Part shown: piece after piece, positions 43,399-55,305 of the stretch
Layout of the letters: the number at the start of each line of letters is the position of its first letter
Numbering within the stretch: position 1 is the first letter of the stretch
NCBI GenBank assembly: GCA_014281115.1
Contig: JACONQ010000001.1
Coordinates: 2,170,001-2,234,000 of the forward strand
Reading direction: 5' to 3'
Length of the DNA: 64,000 nt
Origin: Laburnicola sp. R22_1
Taxonomy: Eukaryota; Ascomycota; Dothideomycetes; Pleosporales; Didymosphaeriaceae
The notes under the pieces: generated by a model
Told to the model about the DNA's origin: nothing
What the model saw: the letters and a program-made list of their open reading frames with translations, nothing else
Databases searched by the model: none
Position numbers and translations under genes: made by a program

Positions 43399-44409
43399 AT
43401 GAGCAGCAGAGACAATCAAAACTTGCAGCCGCACCCGTCGCTGCCTGCGCGCCCGCCGCCGCCGACGGCGCATTCTGCTTCTTCAGCGAGGAACAGCACC
43501 GGCGCGCGGGGATACGGAGCCAACCCGGCTGCCTTTGCTGGCTTCACGCCGCGATCCGTGGTCGCCCAGGCTCCTCCTGCTCAGGTGTCTGCGGCTCCGA
43601 CCATGTACTCTCAGCCGACTGTGAGCGCCCCATACCAAGCTACAGCTTACCCGTCCAGCAATGCTTACTACAATCCCTATCAAGCCTACGGCACGCCAGC
43701 GCCCGCGGCAACCTACTCAGCTCCCCTTGCCGTGAATCAGTTGCGACCTAACCACGACGCCGAAGAGGAAGCTCGCCTTGCAGAGTGGAACAGTGCATAC
43801 ACACGGGAAGACACGAATGCGAAGAAGGCAGGCAATACCGTCGCTGCCGCCCGCACCGAGGCAAATGCGAAACCAGATGCGGACCCTGGTTCAGCTGGGA
43901 CTGGCAAGCAGAAAACTGTCATTCGAGAGGGTGGTGGCAAGCATTGGGAGGATGCGTCGCTTCTGGAATGGGACCCTTTGCACCCGCGATTGTTCATTGG
44001 AAATCTGGCGGGCGAGGTCACAGACGACTCCCTCCTCAAAGCCTTTTCAAAGTACCCCTCGGTGTCCAAGGCGCGAGTAGTCCGAGACAAACGCACCACC
44101 AAGAGCAAGAGCTATGGTTTCGTGAGCTTTGCGAGCACGGACGACTACTTTCGCGCCGCCAAGGAAATGCAGGGCAAGTATATTGGCAGCCACCCTGTTC
44201 TAATCAAGCGGGCTACCTCGGAAGTTAAAGCAACGACTAAGCGCGACGACAAGCATGGGAAGCATGGCAAGAACCGTAATAACAAAAACAAGGACAACAA
44301 CAAGACGCAGGCCGGTGGGGCCAACATGAATGTGCCTGGTGCGGCCCCCTTCATGAGCGCCGGCATACAGAAGAAGGGCAAGTCGAACGGACCGAGAGTG
44401 CTTGGCTGA
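43399..44409 (+). CDS. RBM42-like RRM RNA-binding protein
   Basis: ATG 43,399 (aacATGa) to 44,409, single exon, 336 residues. The N-terminal half is disordered and rich in Pro, Ala, Tyr and Ser. A conserved pre-RRM segment follows (IREGGGKHWEDASLLEWDP), then one RRM (about residues 194-272) with RNP2 LFIGNL and RNP1 KSYGFVSF. The C-terminus is Lys-rich (KHGKHGKNRNNKNKDNNK) and finishes with GPRVLG. The DxxLLEWDPxHxRLFxGNLxxE arrangement immediately before the RRM is the hallmark of RBM42 homologues, which are linked to mRNA handling and splicing in animals. The exact fungal role is not established. Confidence 0.88.
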   Translation: MSSRDNQNLQPHPSLPARPPPPTAHSASSARNSTGARGYGANPAAFAGFTPRSVVAQAPPAQVSAAPTMYSQPTVSAPYQATAYPSSNAYYNPYQAYGTPAPAATYSAPLAVNQLRPNHDAEEEARLAEWNSAYTREDTNAKKAGNTVAAARTEANAKPDADPGSAGTGKQKTVIREGGGKHWEDASLLEWDPLHPRLFIGNLAGEVTDDSLLKAFSKYPSVSKARVVRDKRTTKSKSYGFVSFASTDDYFRAAKEMQGKYIGSHPVLIKRATSEVKATTKRDDKHGKHGKNRNNKNKDNNKTQAGGANMNVPGAAPFMSAGIQKKGKSNGPRVLG

Positions 44410-45241
44410 AAGGCTTATTCAAGCGCGCACTGTCGGAACGTGCTTCGTGGTTGCTTCTGTACCGTGGAGAGGTTGACGGCCGCCCTGGCTGTAGGTTCAC
44501 AGGACAAGTTGGAGAGTCCTAGTCTCGTTGCCAAGCGGTTACGGATTTGCCATATGTTCGCAAAGATGAGCTACCTGTGCATGGTATCAAGCTATATCTT
44601 TGCACAAGGCATCGGCACTATCCCCAACAACATACGACAAGCTCTGGAGATAGGTATGAGCTCGTTAAGAACGGATGACAGTCACTACATCGTGGTCTTC
44701 AAGACACTGGAAGTAGATAGCTGTTACACTTCTCTGGGGAGGTTCAACGTGTTCTGGATCTTTTAATATTACACACCAATCAGCTTAATATAGTTTTCAG
44801 ATTTGAATGACAGATATGTTCATGTAATGAAATCTCCGTAGCAACGAGGTAACAATCTACGGCAGTAGCACAACCTCACAAAATCCCACAAAAACTATTA
44901 GTAAAAGTGTACAGCTTTGCCGGCAGTCACAACTTAATGTAGGAATGCAAATTCGCGATGATAGCGGACACAGGTGTATATACGTCGGCCAGGCTATGCT
45001 TGCTGCACTAAGCCAGCCTACTATCCGCAGCGCCTGTAACAATCACTATAACCGCCTTCCAAGGTTAGGTCTACCCAGCCAAGACATATCACGTGACCTT
45101 CAAGACCCCGGGGCGCGGGCGTTCGCGCGCAACGCGACCAAAAGATCCGCAGCATCAACCTCCAGCTCCACGCGCCAGCCCATCCTTCCGACTGCCAACG
45201 CAACCCAAAGCGGCGCCGCTGTCGCCTTACCATCGGTCATC
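44410..45241. other. Intergenic region between co-oriented genes
   Basis: About 830 bp. The first part is presumably the 3-prime UTR of the RRM gene; an ORF at 44,440-44,766 has no recognisable domain. The TCACGTGA octamer lies at 45,089-45,096, close to the ssr4 start. Confidence 0.6.
45089..45096. promoter_or_regulatory. TCACGTGA palindrome upstream of ssr4
   Basis: About 146 bp upstream of the proposed ssr4 ATG (45,242), a usual distance for a fungal upstream element. Third occurrence of this octamer in a promoter of this window. Confidence 0.45.
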
Positions 45242-47395
45242 ATGTACGGCATGCATCAAGCCTACAATGTTGCTGCGGATCCCAGTGCGCAGGTGCCCAA
45301 TCAGTTGGTGAGCGCGACTATGCTTCAGCGTGGCCTTGTGGCTAACCGCACAGCTACCACACATCCATCTGGTTTCGACGTTCCGATTCCCAAGCCTGCC
45401 CTCGCTGCCTCCTGCTCAAGCGCTCGAATATCTCCTCAAAGGCCCTGCGATAGTCCGAGATAGCGCTGCCGTTGCTTGGACTTACTTCGCCCAACCTCCC
45501 CGCGACAATACTACCTTCCTTATGTGGCAGCCCCCTCGTATGAAGACGCATTTCGCCTCTGACGGCTATATTTGGGCTGATGCTGAATTGGCCTACGATG
45601 TCAACGTAGGAGGCTTCGTATGTCCTCGCGGTTCGAATAAGTAGTCCAACAAGCTAATGCGCCGCAGAAACTCCAAGTGCTGGTTCATAAAAGCGGTTGC
45701 TGGTACCCGCATGAACAGTATACACTTCATGCGCGTTTTCGTTATAGGATTACGAGCGGCCCCCGGCCTTTTGACGACAAGCTGTGGCTAGTCCACTACA
45801 CTATGTCGGAGCCTGCCATGCGAATACCCGCCCAGCAGATACCCATGACTAGAGAGATACAGCAACAGTTAGCTATGCGAAATCAGCTGCAGAATGCCGG
45901 CCAACTTGTCCGCAAAGAATTCATGCTCGGCGACGTTGCGAACTTTCCTAAAGTGGAATTCGTACGACCCGGTGCCAGGCCCCAACCGCCATACGGTGCG
46001 AATCCCATGCAACCCCAGTTTCCACCTTACGGTCAACCACCCCCAGCCAAAAGGGCGCGGCCAAATCAGCAACCTTCCCGCCCGGGAGCGATAGCTGGAG
46101 TCCCGGTCGCTGATGCAATGCTCGACGAAGAAGAGAATGCGACACAGGACTCCTTCGATACCATAACTCCTCGAGAGATTAGCCTCTCTAGGTACAAGCA
46201 GCATCATGAATGGATGGAGGAAGTCTTTGCTTCTCCACATTCATTCCCTAAAATCAAACCTATCGATCTTGGGATGGGTCTTATGGGCGAACTAGCTCCC
46301 CTCACTGTGGGTATTCTCGATGCACCTGGAGGGGATGCACCTATAGACAAGAACGGTGACATCAATCCCGCCTATGCCGCGAAGGTCAAGAGCTACGAGA
46401 AGTTACAGCCGGAACAGCTCAAGGACTTTGAAAACCGAGTGTCGGCATATCTAGCCAAAGAACAGGCGGAAATCGACAAAATGAACGCAGCACATGCCAA
46501 GAAAATAGCGGATCTGAAACGATCACGGACATATATCAAAGCGGAACGTCGAATACGAGATTCGCCCCGCACGGCTGATACCGATGAGGACGGTCCGGAT
46601 CCCTCCGATGCAGTTATCCAAGACCTCCAAAAATCACTTGGAGTCGAGTTCGATACCAAGAAGCTGGTTGTTTGCGTGGACAAGGGTGGCTTCATTGAAG
46701 CACAGCAACCCCAACCCCAGACGTTACAAGTCAACGGAAATGGCACAACGCCATCCAATACGCACGGAGGGTTGAATGCCTCCGCACAAGAAGGTTTAGA
46801 AGGCGACAATTCTGCTGCAAGCCTTCTTGATCAGTTTGGTTCAGGCTCGTTGGGAGGAACTCCTGTTGGGAACGTATCTCTCCCTGCACTATCCCAACCC
46901 CAGAGCCAGTCTCAATCAGCTGTAGCTACTCCCAATGCACCCGCCGGCAATACCGTCACAGGCTCGTCGTTCAACGACCAAGCTGCTACCCTCGATCCTG
47001 TCAGTGCTGCAAACGATTTGCTCGACCTTGACGTTGAAATGTCAGGAATGGCCAATGCAGATGAAAAAGGAGATGCAGACTGGGTCATGGTAGAGGATCA
47101 AGGCAATACGCAGCAATCTGGTGCTAACAATGCGCAGCCTCCTACTAGCACCGATGTTTCAGCGGACACTGGTGCAATGACAACATCGGGCGTTGACACA
47201 GAAGTAGGAGGCATGTTTGACACGCCGGATTTTGGTGGTTTCGATAACCTAGACACTGCGGGAGATGCGCTAGCAGAGTATACCAATGTCGGTGAAGACA
47301 GCATGGGCCTTGACCTGGTAGATGATTCGGCCTTTGGTGACGCATTCCATGGTACGGAGATGCATCATGGCGAGACGGGCGAGGACAATGTATAG
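45242..47395 (+). CDS. ssr4: SWI/SNF and RSC complexes subunit Ssr4
   Basis: Three exons: 45,242-45,307, 45,354-45,617 and 45,668-47,395, giving 685 residues. Both introns are tiny (46 and 50 bp) with GTGAGC...GCTAAC...CACAG and GTATGT...GCTAAT...GCAG. The frame across them rebuilds the family N-terminus: PHIHLVSTFRFPSLPSLPPA, ALEYLLKGP, FASDGYIWADAELAYDVNVG, VLVHKSGCWYPHEQY and KLWLVHYT (the Ssr4 N-terminal domain, about residues 20-150). A middle EEENATQDSFDTITPREIS-type segment follows, then a Lys/Glu-rich helical stretch (about 335-370) and a long disordered, acidic, Gln/Ser-rich C-terminus. Ssr4 is a subunit of nucleosome-remodelling SWI/SNF and RSC complexes in fission yeast and Pezizomycotina, acting in the nucleus. 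A second ATG 9 bp downstream (45,251) is an equally good start. Confidence 0.85.
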
Positions 47396-48891
47396 GGTGC
47401 ATAATCCTGCAATTCCCATTTCCACCAGGGGAGAGAGCAGTAGCTTTGGGTCATGAGGGCGTTGTACAGATACCCTTAGCAGGGTTCGGTCCGGCGTTTT
47501 AGGATGTCTACAATTGGGAATGAAGGTAGCGACAGGCAATCTTGCACGCATTTCCACGTGTTCTGGCGCTTTCGCCATCTTAGGTACTCTCAATAGCTCA
47601 ATCCATTCATCTTGAATAGATTGTCACGGAGGTATGACAGCGTCCCGATGCCTCAATGATGCGTGCGCGTTGCTAAGATACACTCAGTGCTATGTACCCA
47701 ATAAAATCGCAGAGGCTCCCGTTCCCCAACATATCAAGTGGACCCGTTCTCTCGAACCTCCACCGCCCTTGCATTACGTCTCAGAAAGCTTGCTTTGGGA
47801 ATCACACGTGCGATCACGCTCTATCTCGCCGCCCGGACGGAGCACCAGCGCTTGTTCCCGACAGCTCGCCTGTCGGTGTGACACGCACGTAAGGTTACAT
47901 CTTTGAAGGGGTACTTTGAAGGGGTACTTTGAAGGGGTATTGCAACGTCTGCAGAGTGATTGTGTTCCCACGCTTTCCGATCAGGACTACGCTTGTGAAA
48001 CTGTGGATATTAGAACCAGCGACGGAGAGTAGGGAGTGAGGAACATTGGCAAGTTTGTGGACTGAATTTGGGAAGAGAACAGGATAGAACGAGGAGGAAA
48101 TCGAATTTTACATTCGTGGTGGAAGAGGAAAATTGCCCAGGGAGTACTGGCCGCCAGGGTCGTGCCAGCAGCTAGTAAGCTGTCGTAGCACGACATCACG
48201 CAGTATCCTCTCGCGATTGTTTCGCCGACATCTCTCAGTTTCCCGTTGTCTGCGGACGACTAAACGATACCCATGTTCCCGTTGTTTAATGGATTCAATT
48301 ACGCAAAGACTGGCGACACACGGTAGAAGACGTCGGGTGCTGGTTCTGCAGGTACCCACAATCTCAGCGCAGCGCCTGCCTGTTCGATCGACCGAGCTTT
48401 TGTCGCAATCGTCTCGGTACGGCTGATCAGACAAGCGACTCAGAACAATTCCGCTTCGCGTCGAGAAAACCCCCCGATCTGGCATTCAGTGTGCATCTTA
48501 TCCGGATCTGCTCCCAATTTTGTGCATAGAGCCATTGACACCAGTGGGGTGCCCATCGCCATCTCGACTATACATTTCCTTACGAGGCGAGCTGAGCGGG
48601 AAATACTACTTTCATGAACCATTTACAGGATAGGGCGACGCTGCAGTGCCATGTACGCTAGATCTTACGCTTCCGAACAGCTGTACGAGGGCAGAGCGGG
48701 AGGGTTTGATTTCGTCACCGCAACTCCTGTAGCTCATGTATGCCGTGCTTCCAATCTTGCGTCAAAATTTCTTCCTATTTCCTCCATTTCCCTTCTCGCG
48801 GTCTTCATTTTCGTGGACAACATCTTTCGTTTTAACGCTGCCGATAGTTCAAACAGCCTTCATACGATTTATTCCCCCACAATATTCCTTT
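47396..48891. other. Intergenic region upstream of the tyrosinase gene
   Basis: About 1.5 kb. Holds a 13-bp tandem (ctttgaaggggta three times, 47,901-47,940). Several ORFs of 60-125 codons on both strands lack recognisable domains. An ATG in frame with the tyrosinase gene at 48,736 exists but would hide its signal peptide. Confidence 0.55.
47901..47940 (+). repeat. 13-bp tandem repeat, three copies
   Basis: ctttgaaggggta is repeated perfectly three times (last copy ends tat). Located about 950 bp upstream of the tyrosinase start; regulatory meaning unknown. Confidence 0.85.
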
Positions 48892-51136
48892 ATGGCGCTT
48901 TATAGACTACCTTTTCTTCCGCCTGTCCTATCGATCGCTTTCTTTAGCGCCCTGAACACATGCAAGCCAATCGAGTCCAACTCCGGACCGCACATAGTCG
49001 AGGATTTGACCGCATTATTGAAACGGCAGGATGGTATCTTCTCTGTTATGGGCATTGCTGGATTAGGAGATCCAACACCACATCCTCGGCTCGAGATCCG
49101 CGACTTGGAAAATAACTATCCAGATCAATGGAATGTATTTTTGCTCGGACTGCAAAGATTCCAGGCTGTTGATCAAAACGACAAGCTCTCATATTTTCAC
49201 ATGGCCGGTAAGCGGATATTAGAATTAGTCACTGTTTCTCGATGTTTCAGTTTCAGCGAAAATAACTGGTTGACGAAGACTTGACCAGCTCTTCAATTTC
49301 ATTGCTCTTGTCGACGCAGAGTCTTGACTAATTTGTATCTTTCAGGAATTCATGGACGACCATTCATGCCCTGGGACGGCGTACCCGCCGATCCCGATTT
49401 CATGAGCCATTACAGCGGCTATTGTACACACGACAGCAACTTGTTTCCCACATGGCATCGTCCATACCTTGCGCTATTCGAGGAAGTCATGTACCTCAAT
49501 GCTCGTCAAATCATCTCTGAGCTCCCAAACGGAGAGCTCAAAGAGCGCTACTTGCGAGCTCTGTCCACGTTGAGGCTTCCATATTGGGATTGGGCGGCTG
49601 CCCCACCGGCTGGGGAAGGAACCATGCCTTGGAGTGTGCAGAGAGATACTGTTGACGTGGTCGTGCCCAATGGCACCATTACCATACCGAACCCACTGCA
49701 CTCATACAAATTCCACCCGACGCCGGATTGGGTATGTGCAATCGCGCAGAGATGCAACGACTAGCTGACGCTTCACAGGAAGCCGAAGGCGAAGACCGTT
49801 GGAAGCTGTACCCCGTGACAGTGCGTAACCCGGATTCAAGAGACGCCAATGTCAACAGTCGCAATGACGACGTCGCACTGGGTCTGGAGAAGAATCGTGG
49901 GAATATACAGGCGCGTGTGTTCAATATGTTTGCTTTACAGCGTGACTACCTCACTATGAGCAACAAGCTGCAGGAGGGCGATAGTATAGAAAGCATCCAT
50001 GGGACGATCCATGATACTGTGGGTATGGATGGATCTATGACTTGGCTGTATTCCTCGGCTTTTGATCCGGTGTTTTGGTTGCATCATGCGTATGTATAGA
50101 GAACATGTTTACTCGATCGGTACTGACAGTTGTTCCAGGAATGTTGATCGACTGCTAGCGATATGGCAACAACTAGTAGGTGTTCTCGTCAAGACTCGAG
50201 CTGTAACAACAGAAAGAAACCCACTCCACAGGAAAGAACGACGCTAACGCTCGTTCAATCATAGAATCCAAACAGCTGGGTGACCAACTTCACCAATCCC
50301 AGCCCCACATTCAGCATGGCAGCAAACATAGTCGTCGACGGAAAAACGCGTACGAGACCCTCCTTACCCCCCAAACCCCTGCACGCAAGCTGATATCCAA
50401 ACAGCACTGAAACCCTTCCACAAAGACGACGCCGGCAACTTCTGGACCTCAGACGACATCCGCACCTGGCAAACCTTCGGCTATACCTACCCCGACCTCG
50501 TCGACCTCTCCGCCAACACCACACTCATCAAGCGCGTAAACGCCCTTTACGGGCCCATCGCCCCGCCCCTCACCAAGCGCGGCATCGCTACAACCGGCGC
50601 CCCCCATTTCTCAGGCAAACGGCAATACACGCTGAACATCCAAGTGAGCGAATTCAGAAGTCCGGGTTCGCTCAAGATATACGCTTTTCTGGGCGGCGTG
50701 GAACAGGAGGATGCGAGTAGGTGGGTTGAGGAGCCGGGGTTTGTGGGCGTTACGAGTATCCTGGCGGCGTCGAAAGAGGGCATGCGCGAATCGCATAGTA
50801 TGATTCCGTTGACGGCTGCGTTGGAGAGCAAAGTGAGGGCGGGCGAGTTGGGGAGTATGGGCGAGGAGGCGGTTGCGGAGTACTTGAGGACGAATTTGAA
50901 GCGGAGGGTTGTTAAGGTATGCTTTTGTTACATTTTTACCACTAATCTCATTCCATTTTCCTAACACAACCCAGGCAAGCTCTGACCTAACAAACTGCGC
51001 TTCCGCACCCGGTCTCCAACTCTCCGTCAGCTGGCAAGAAATCCAACCCGCTAGATCGCCAGACGAATTCCCACGTCCAGCAGGCGAAGTTATGGAGCTA
51101 CTGTGCGTGTCAGAAGTTACGAAGGGCTCGTTTTAG
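48892..51136 (+). CDS. Tyrosinase (type-3 copper phenol oxidase)
   Basis: Oxidises monophenols/o-diphenols to quinones (melanin-type chemistry). Seven exons: 48,892-49,207; 49,346-49,731; 49,779-50,089; 50,139-50,175; 50,265-50,349; 50,405-50,916; 50,975-51,136, giving 602 residues. All introns are GT-AG and frame-consistent. The CuA site comprises a His in the FHMAGIHGRP junction, the Cys-x-His of YCTHDSNLFPTWHRPYL (typical thioether-bridged pair) and the His of TWHRPYL. CuB comprises IHGTIHDTVG and [20 protein letters not shown]. A C-terminal domain follows (QYTLNIQVSEFRSPGSLKIY, VGVTSILAAS). The chosen ATG gives a hydrophobic leader (LPFLPPVLSIAFFSAL), suggesting secretion; an in-frame ATG at 48,736 is less plausible. 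No melanin cluster genes adjoin. Confidence 0.9.
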
Positions 51137-51565
51137 GTGGTTGATGGTTAATATCTAGTGTTGATATTGTCTTATTGTAGGGAGTATAGATTTATTTTTG
51201 TGGCTGGAGTAGTATTTACGTGTTGATGCATGATTCGGATAGCCATAGAGCTTTTGCAGCATTGTTGGTGTTTGTGTGATGTTCCAGTGGACTTTTTGCC
51301 CATGCGCTTCTCGTATGGAGGATATCCGCTTCTGGAGTTGCGACTTTGTTGGTATAGACTCGGAGGATCGAGACTGCAGACAGAAAAGGCTCCAATGGAA
51401 ACAGCAAGTACTCAAAGCCATCCATGTAATCAGACATGGTCATGCCATTCTCGAAAAAGACTACTTTGGGTAGAATAGGCAAAGCCAGAAGTTTCCGCAC
51501 CATATCGTCTCGGATACCTAACGTAGACGCAAACCGGCAAGAACAAACGCAATAAGACCCCACCC
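51137..51565. other. Region between the tail-to-tail tyrosinase and ade2 genes
   Basis: About 430 bp, presumably the two 3-prime UTRs. No gene or repeat seen. Confidence 0.6.
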
Positions 51566-53275
51566 TCACCATTTCCCCATCCCCTTCAAATAACTCTCAA
51601 ACCCCTGCTCCAAAAGCTGCTGATCCTTCCTCAGCACCTCCTTCTCGTTCCCCTCCATCCAGTCCCTCAAGCGCTCCCGAATTACCAGATCCGTCGTACC
51701 GAGGATGCGTACCGCCAACAACGCTGCATTCGTCGAGTTGTTGATACCCACAGTGGCTACCGGCTCACCCCTCGGCATCTGGCTCATGCTCCACAGGCTG
51801 TCCAAGCCATCGAGATGCGTAGCCTTGACTGGCAGTCCGATGACAGGAAGCGTAGTCCAGGACGCGCACATTCCGGGGAGATGAGCTGCGCCACCCGCAG
51901 CGCCGATGATAACGCGGAGGCTAGTATCGCTGGCTGATTTGGAGAAGTCTCGAAGCCAGTCGGGCGTGCGATGGGCGGATGTGATGCGTGTTGTGAAGGG
52001 GATTTGGAGCTTTTCGAGGATCTGTAGACCGGCCTTTAACACGGGAAGATCGGAGTCTGAGCCCATGATTACGGCGACGAGAGGCTCTGTCGTCGGTGTG
52101 GTTCGAGGACCAAGGGCTCTGCCCTTTTGATTGTCGACGAAGTCGATGAGGGGCTGGATCTCTTGCTCAGCTTCTGCCAGTGTTGGGGCAGTGACGGTGA
52201 TGTGACCCATTTTGCGTCCAGGACGAGCATCACCTTTGCCGTAGAGATGTATGGACGCATTCGGTGACTCGTACGCTTTCTGCGCGACCTGGATGTGCGA
52301 ATTTGGCTTTTGACCGCCGAGAATGTTAAGCATGATTGCGGGTTCGCGGAGGCGGAGACCCGATACGGGAATAGGTATATCGAGGATAGCGCGAAGGTGT
52401 GCATCGTATTGCGACAGAGGACATGCTTCGATCGTGTAGTGGCCAGAGTTGTGCGGTCGCGGGGCGATCTCGTTGATGAGCAGCGTGTCATCCTTGAGGA
52501 GGAACATCTCAACACCAAAGACACCCTTGCCTTCGAATGCGCCGATTGCCTTCTTTGCCAACTGTCGCGCCCTCTCGGACGTTGCTTTCGACACATTTCT
52601 CGGCGGTGCATACGTGAGCTTGCAGATAGAGTCCTCGTGCACCGTCTCGACAGTCGGAAATGTGAGGACGCCGTCCTTCGTCTTGACCACCATGACGGCA
52701 AGCTCTATCCTAAAGTCGGCCCAGCGCTCAGCATACAGCGGTCGATCACCCAACGCCTTCATTGCAGCATCGAAGTCATCCTCACTCTTGACCACAAAGT
52801 TGCCTCGCCCGTCATAAGCCTCCGTCTTGCTCTTGAGCATAAACGGATACCCAAATTTTTTTCCAACCTCCCTCAATCCCTCCAGACCCTTGCCTTCTCC
52901 TTCCAAGTCCAGACTCTCCGCGACATCAACGCCATGTTCTTTCAAGTGCTCTTTCTGTGCATACTTGTCTTTGATCGTTCTAAGCGTCTTCCAGCTGGGC
53001 TCGACGCTGACCTCGCCCGCGACTTCCTCGAGCATGTGCGTGTCCACGTGCTCAATCTCGACGGTGACAACATCGCAGGCTTGCGCAAGTTTCTTTACAG
53101 CTGCTGCATCTTTGAAAGAACCATCGATGTGGCCATTGTGCGCTGAAATCTGCTTTGCTGGCGATGCTGCTGCGTCCAGAATGTTGACTTGAATGTTGAG
53201 TCGATTTGCAGCTTCAATGAGCATGCGGCCAAGTTGCCCACCACCAAGCACGCCCACCTTTTTCGATTCGGCCAT
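51566..53275 (-). CDS. ade2: Phosphoribosylaminoimidazole carboxylase (PurK-PurE fusion)
   Basis: De novo purine synthesis: 5-aminoimidazole ribonucleotide plus CO2 to carboxy-AIR. Single exon, 569 residues, ATG at 53,275. The N-terminal PurK/ATP-grasp part (about 1-390) shows VGVLGGGQLGRMLIEAANRL, VEIEHVDT, KSKTEAYDGRGNFVV and NEIAPRPHNSGHYTIEACP. The C-terminal PurE part (about 405-569) shows VAVIMGSDSDLPVLKAGLQ, TSAHRTPDWL, IIGAAGGAAHLPGMCAS, LPVIGLPVKA and QMPRGEPVATVGI. The fused order and length are those of fungal Ade2. It is convergent with the tyrosinase gene and co-oriented with rpl18, whose 3-prime end lies 523 bp upstream of the ade2 start. Confidence 0.97.
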   Translation of the reverse strand: MAESKKVGVLGGGQLGRMLIEAANRLNIQVNILDAAASPAKQISAHNGHIDGSFKDAAAVKKLAQACDVVTVEIEHVDTHMLEEVAGEVSVEPSWKTLRTIKDKYAQKEHLKEHGVDVAESLDLEGEGKGLEGLREVGKKFGYPFMLKSKTEAYDGRGNFVVKSEDDFDAAMKALGDRPLYAERWADFRIELAVMVVKTKDGVLTFPTVETVHEDSICKLTYAPPRNVSKATSERARQLAKKAIGAFEGKGVFGVEMFLLKDDTLLINEIAPRPHNSGHYTIEACPLSQYDAHLRAILDIPIPVSGLRLREPAIMLNILGGQKPNSHIQVAQKAYESPNASIHLYGKGDARPGRKMGHITVTAPTLAEAEQEIQPLIDFVDNQKGRALGPRTTPTTEPLVAVIMGSDSDLPVLKAGLQILEKLQIPFTTRITSAHRTPDWLRDFSKSASDTSLRVIIGAAGGAAHLPGMCASWTTLPVIGLPVKATHLDGLDSLWSMSQMPRGEPVATVGINNSTNAALLAVRILGTTDLVIRERLRDWMEGNEKEVLRKDQQLLEQGFESYLKGMGKW

Positions 53276-53798
53276 ATTAGGGAATGGATCTTCTGTATTG
53301 TAGCTGTGGTAGTTGTGGCGTGGAGGTAGGATTGGAAGACGGACGCTACATTCAGGCTGGCTCCTGGGGTGCTAGGGTCAGTGGGGAAAGCATTCACGAG
53401 AAAAACTAGTCGCTAGTCTACTATGATTTTGCATACAGTGTCAAAAAACTTCCGCATCGCGTTGCCCCAGAACAAATGATGAAATGTGGGAGAACGAGAA
53501 CTAGCCATAACTGTCGCTCCGGGAGATTGCATGCAGAACAACAGGGTTTCACACAGGTCGAACATGGATTTGCAGACAATATACGGTCAAATCACCTTGG
53601 TTTCGTACAAGTTAATTTCATCGAATCATCTGATGAGCCTCGAAAGCCCACGGTATACTTTCACTGCAAACGCATTGAGTATCTTTTTTGAGCCCGCAGA
53701 GGAGCTTTCCCCAGACATGATGCACGCCGTATTGACTATAACCCATGACCACGTCCACGCCGGCAACCCAAAGAAACAGCTCCACCCGAAAAAGCCGC
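53276..53798. other. ade2 promoter / rpl18 3-prime region
   Basis: 523 bp between the rpl18 stop and the ade2 start, both on minus. No additional gene or repeat recognised. Confidence 0.6.
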
Positions 53799-54673
53799 TT
53801 ACACCTTGAAACCACGCGACCTTCTGCGACCACGGGCACGCTCGAACTTGCGTCCCTTGCTCGCGACGTAGGGTTTCTACAACAATGTCAGCACAAATAC
53901 GCATAACAACCGACGCTTGCAGCATACCTTGTTGGAGTGAGGGCCGAAACCGAAGTGCTTGACAGCCTCGCGAGCGTTCTTGGGACCCCGGAGAAGAAGG
54001 GTGTTGGCGCCAGTCGGGAACCGGGTAGCGACCTCGTCAATGGTGAGGATCTCACCACCGGCTTTCTCGATGCGGGCACGGGCGGACGCGGTGACACGAA
54101 GGGCGGCAATGGAGAGCTTGGGGAGCTCCAACAAGCGGTTGTCATCCGTGACGGTGCCGATCTATCCTCTGTCAACGCTGTCCTTCATCCGTTCCGGGCC
54201 GTATCCTTACAATGACGACAGTCTTGCCCTCATGGGTCTTCGCAGAGTGCTTGTTGGCAGCGGTCGCGACGATCTTGGATAAGCTGACCGCTGTTCCATA
54301 GTTAGTTCATCTGGCGTATGTATAATGGTAACGCGGTCGTCTTACGCGGGCGGTTGATCTTCGACATCATGAGGCGTCGCAGAACGACCTTGTTGAAGGG
54401 CGCATCAGTTCGGCCTGGTAATTGTCAGCAACCCCAACTTGTGGAAGGACCAGAGTGACTTACGGGCCAGGAACTTGTAGAGGCGCACCAACAACTTCAC
54501 GTAGGGGTTGTTGGACTTCGGTACCTCTGTACACTCGTCAATTCCCAAGCTCTCGATCATGTTGCGTCCTGAGGACAGCGGCTCGCCGGCGCATTGCTGC
54601 GCCGACTCGACGGGGAAGAACACATACTGCGGTGCCCGTCTCGAACATGATGGCGGTCGAGATCAATCCCCAT
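53799..54673 (-). CDS. rpl18: 60S ribosomal protein L18 (eL18)
   Basis: Large-subunit ribosomal protein. Six exons (minus): 54,628-54,673; 54,464-54,526; 54,346-54,414; 54,211-54,290; 53,928-54,161; 53,799-53,876, giving 189 residues. The rebuilt sequence follows the family from end to end: [130 protein letters not shown] and the basic end [13 protein letters not shown]. All introns are GT-AG and short; the intron-rich 5-prime half is usual for fungal ribosomal protein genes. Confidence 0.95.
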
Positions 54674-55305
54674 TTTGACTGAAGACTGAGGGTATGGTGG
54701 TGTTGAGCTGTCGGGTTAGTTGACGAAGTGGCAGTGGGTGCGAAATTCCACAGTGTGTGGGCGCGAGACTTTAGCGGCTTGGCAACTTTCACCGCCTCAG
54801 ACAAAATTTTGGGAAGTCCAGCCCGCGCAAGAAACGGACCAGGCTATTGTACGAAAATTATTGAAAAGGCGCGGACAACCGCCGATGCACATAGAAAAGG
54901 ATGGCTTGACCGGTTATTACCATTATTTAGCTAGTACATATGCATCGCAGTTCATCCTGATGCTGCGAGCTCTATCTATAATATAGTGTATAGTTTTCAT
55001 CCATCATTGCTTCCAAGACGTATAACGAGACGACTGCAATGCTATAACCGTCTGCCGAATCGACCAACCCGGTCGTTACCTCCTGAAACGGCCTTGGGGC
55101 GAAGAAGAAACCTATGCGTCTATGCTCGCAACAAATAATAACACACGAACCCCGTTGCCACCAAGGGAATCGATTGAGGATAGGAAGACAGGGAAGAAGG
55201 TAATCCAGAACGCTCTGACGCGCCTATGGAAGCAGTCGCCGGACAAATCTAAGTTGACGCCATCCCCGGCTGTCTGTTGAAAGGTATTTGAAGTTATTGA
55301 AGCTC
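54674..55305. other. rpl18 promoter / transporter 3-prime region
   Basis: About 630 bp between two minus-strand genes. No other gene supported; overlapping short ORFs have no recognisable domain. Confidence 0.6.

Noticed and set aside
44440..44766. 108-codon plus-strand open frame after the RRM gene
   Set aside because: No recognisable domain and position fits the 3-prime UTR of that gene.
48736..48891. Upstream in-frame ATG for the tyrosinase
   Set aside because: It would add 52 residues without conservation and bury the hydrophobic leader that begins at 48,892.
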